Assembly: GCA_902363675.1 (NCBI GenBank)
Contig: CABJAV010000005.1
Coordinates: forward strand, 1 to 64,000
From: Lachnospiraceae bacterium
GTDB lineage: Bacteria > Bacillota > Clostridia > Lachnospirales > Lachnospiraceae
DNA: 64,000 bases
Direction of reading: 5' to 3'
The translations under genes were made by a program, and so were the position numbers. Each line of letters begins with the position of its first letter. The first letter of the stretch is position 1. Below, piece by piece: positions 63,337 to 64,000 of this stretch. A model generated the notes under the pieces. That model had not been told where the DNA came from. It made no database searches and saw only the letters and a program-made list of their open reading frames with translations.

Positions 63337-64000
63337 CTATAATACAATACCCAGCTCTTTGCAGACGTCCGTAATTGTGACAACAAGCTCCTGATCCGTA
63401 ATAACAGTCACACGTCCATCATCATACTGCGCATCTACCCATTCCTTGACATGCTTTACAAGTGCGGAATTCTTATCTACCTTACGGTCTTCCGGCAAAT
63501 GATAGTAATTGTTGATCCAGTGGGCAATTCCTGCCAGTCCGGAAGTGTTGGATACCGCAACAAGTGGCGGACGATTTAAGAATTTTCCGGTGTCGAAAAT
63601 ATTGTAGATTTCCTCGTTTTTCAGCAGACCGTCTGCATGAATTCCGGCTCTGGTTACATTGAAATTACTTCCGACAAACGGTGTACGGCTCGGCTGCTTA
63701 TATCCAAGTTCTTTCTCAAAATACTCAGAAAGCTCCGTGATCACAGTCGTATCCATGCCATCGAGAGTTCCCTTTAACTGTGCATACTCAAATACCATTG
63801 CTTCCAGAGGTGTATTACCGGTACGCTCGCCAATACCAAACAGTGAACAGTTGACACCACTTGCACCATATAACCATGCAGTTGTTGAATTGTTGACTGC
63901 CTTGTAAAAATCATTATGTCCATGCCACTCGATCTGTGAAGAAGGCACACCGGCATGTGTTGTCAGACCATAGATAATTCCCGGTACACTTCGTGGAATC
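63337..64000 (-). CDS. DRE-TIM citrate/homocitrate synthase-like protein (N-terminal part outside the window)
   Basis: At least 221 C-terminal residues of an HMGL-like enzyme, open to the window edge. Motifs: metal-binding HGHND, the GIGERTGNTPLEA signature of the isopropylmalate/homocitrate synthase group, and TRAGIHADG. Next to icd, a Re-type citrate synthase of the clostridial kind is the most sensible reading; homocitrate synthase cannot be excluded. The stop is at 63337. Confidence 0.8.
   Translation of the reverse strand, partial: IPRSVPGIIYGLTTHAGVPSSQIEWHGHNDFYKAVNNSTTAWLYGASGVNCSLFGIGERTGNTPLEAMVFEYAQLKGTLDGMDTTVITELSEYFEKELGYKQPSRTPFVGSNFNVTRAGIHADGLLKNEEIYNIFDTGKFLNRPPLVAVSNTSGLAGIAHWINNYYHLPEDRKVDKNSALVKHVKEWVDAQYDDGRVTVITDQELVVTITDVCKELGIVL

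Noticed and set aside
1..64000. CRISPR array or insertion sequence
   Set aside because: No regularly spaced repeats and no transposase frame were found on reading the window.

Overview
This 64-kb window looks like the chromosome of a low-GC, spore-forming Firmicute of the Lachnospiraceae type (class Clostridia). The evidence is the gene order yqfC-yqfD-phoH-HD protein-ybeY, a min-mre-rodA-PBP2 morphogenesis cluster, the ylm group (ylmE-sepF-ylmH) with lspA and rluD, an fhs-folD pair, Rex, and a DRE-TIM (Re-citrate or homocitrate type) synthase beside icd. The genus cannot be fixed from the sequence alone.

Layout. Positions 1-3629 hold ordinary host genes: plsC (+), a Xer-like tyrosine recombinase and ttcA (-), then a small gene and dtd (+). 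Positions 3630-3853 hold a probable 6S RNA gene. About 3782-11124 is an integrated filamentous-phage (inovirus-like) genome of roughly 7.3 kb. From 11272 to 64000 almost everything lies on the minus strand. The blocks, from left to right, are: a cytidylate-kinase-like gene, rluD, lspA, ylmH, sepF, yggS and a HlyD-like adaptor; a P-loop gene, dacF, mgsA, rodA, minE, minD, PBP2, mreDCB and radC; a methionine gamma-lyase-like gene, miaA, mutL, mutS and two flavoproteins; a MurJ/SpoVB flippase, a DUF3048 lipoprotein, ybeY, a degenerate HD protein, phoH, yqfD, yqfC and rlmH; xpt (+); a zinc-ribbon/TPR protein, folD, fhs, ftsK, a ClpP-like protease, glgA, yebC, a CBS protein, mazF, alr, nnr, a coiled-coil protein, rex, icd, a GntR regulator and a partial citrate/homocitrate synthase.

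The phage is the most interesting content. Its minus-strand module runs from a two-tyrosine HUH replication initiator through four small proteins (two Cys-rich), a 61-aa major-coat candidate, a terminator like the one after M13 gene VIII, a 493-aa pIII-like adsorption protein with signal peptide and C-terminal anchor, and four tiny membrane proteins (down to 24 aa), to a Zot/pI-type ATPase. A last small membrane protein has its own consensus promoter. A divergent plus-strand trio is unrecognised. No integrase and no secretin are present. The ATPase has its membrane segment at the N-terminus and no large C-terminal extracytoplasmic domain, which fits export from a cell with one membrane.

A 16-bp direct repeat bounds the element. 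The left copy lies in the apical hairpin of the 6S-like gene. Beyond the right copy is a 3'-half sequence that pairs with the left 5' half (11 of 12 bp) better than the 3' half now attached to it (8 of 12). This suggests the phage integrated into the 6S RNA gene and supplied a replacement 3' half.
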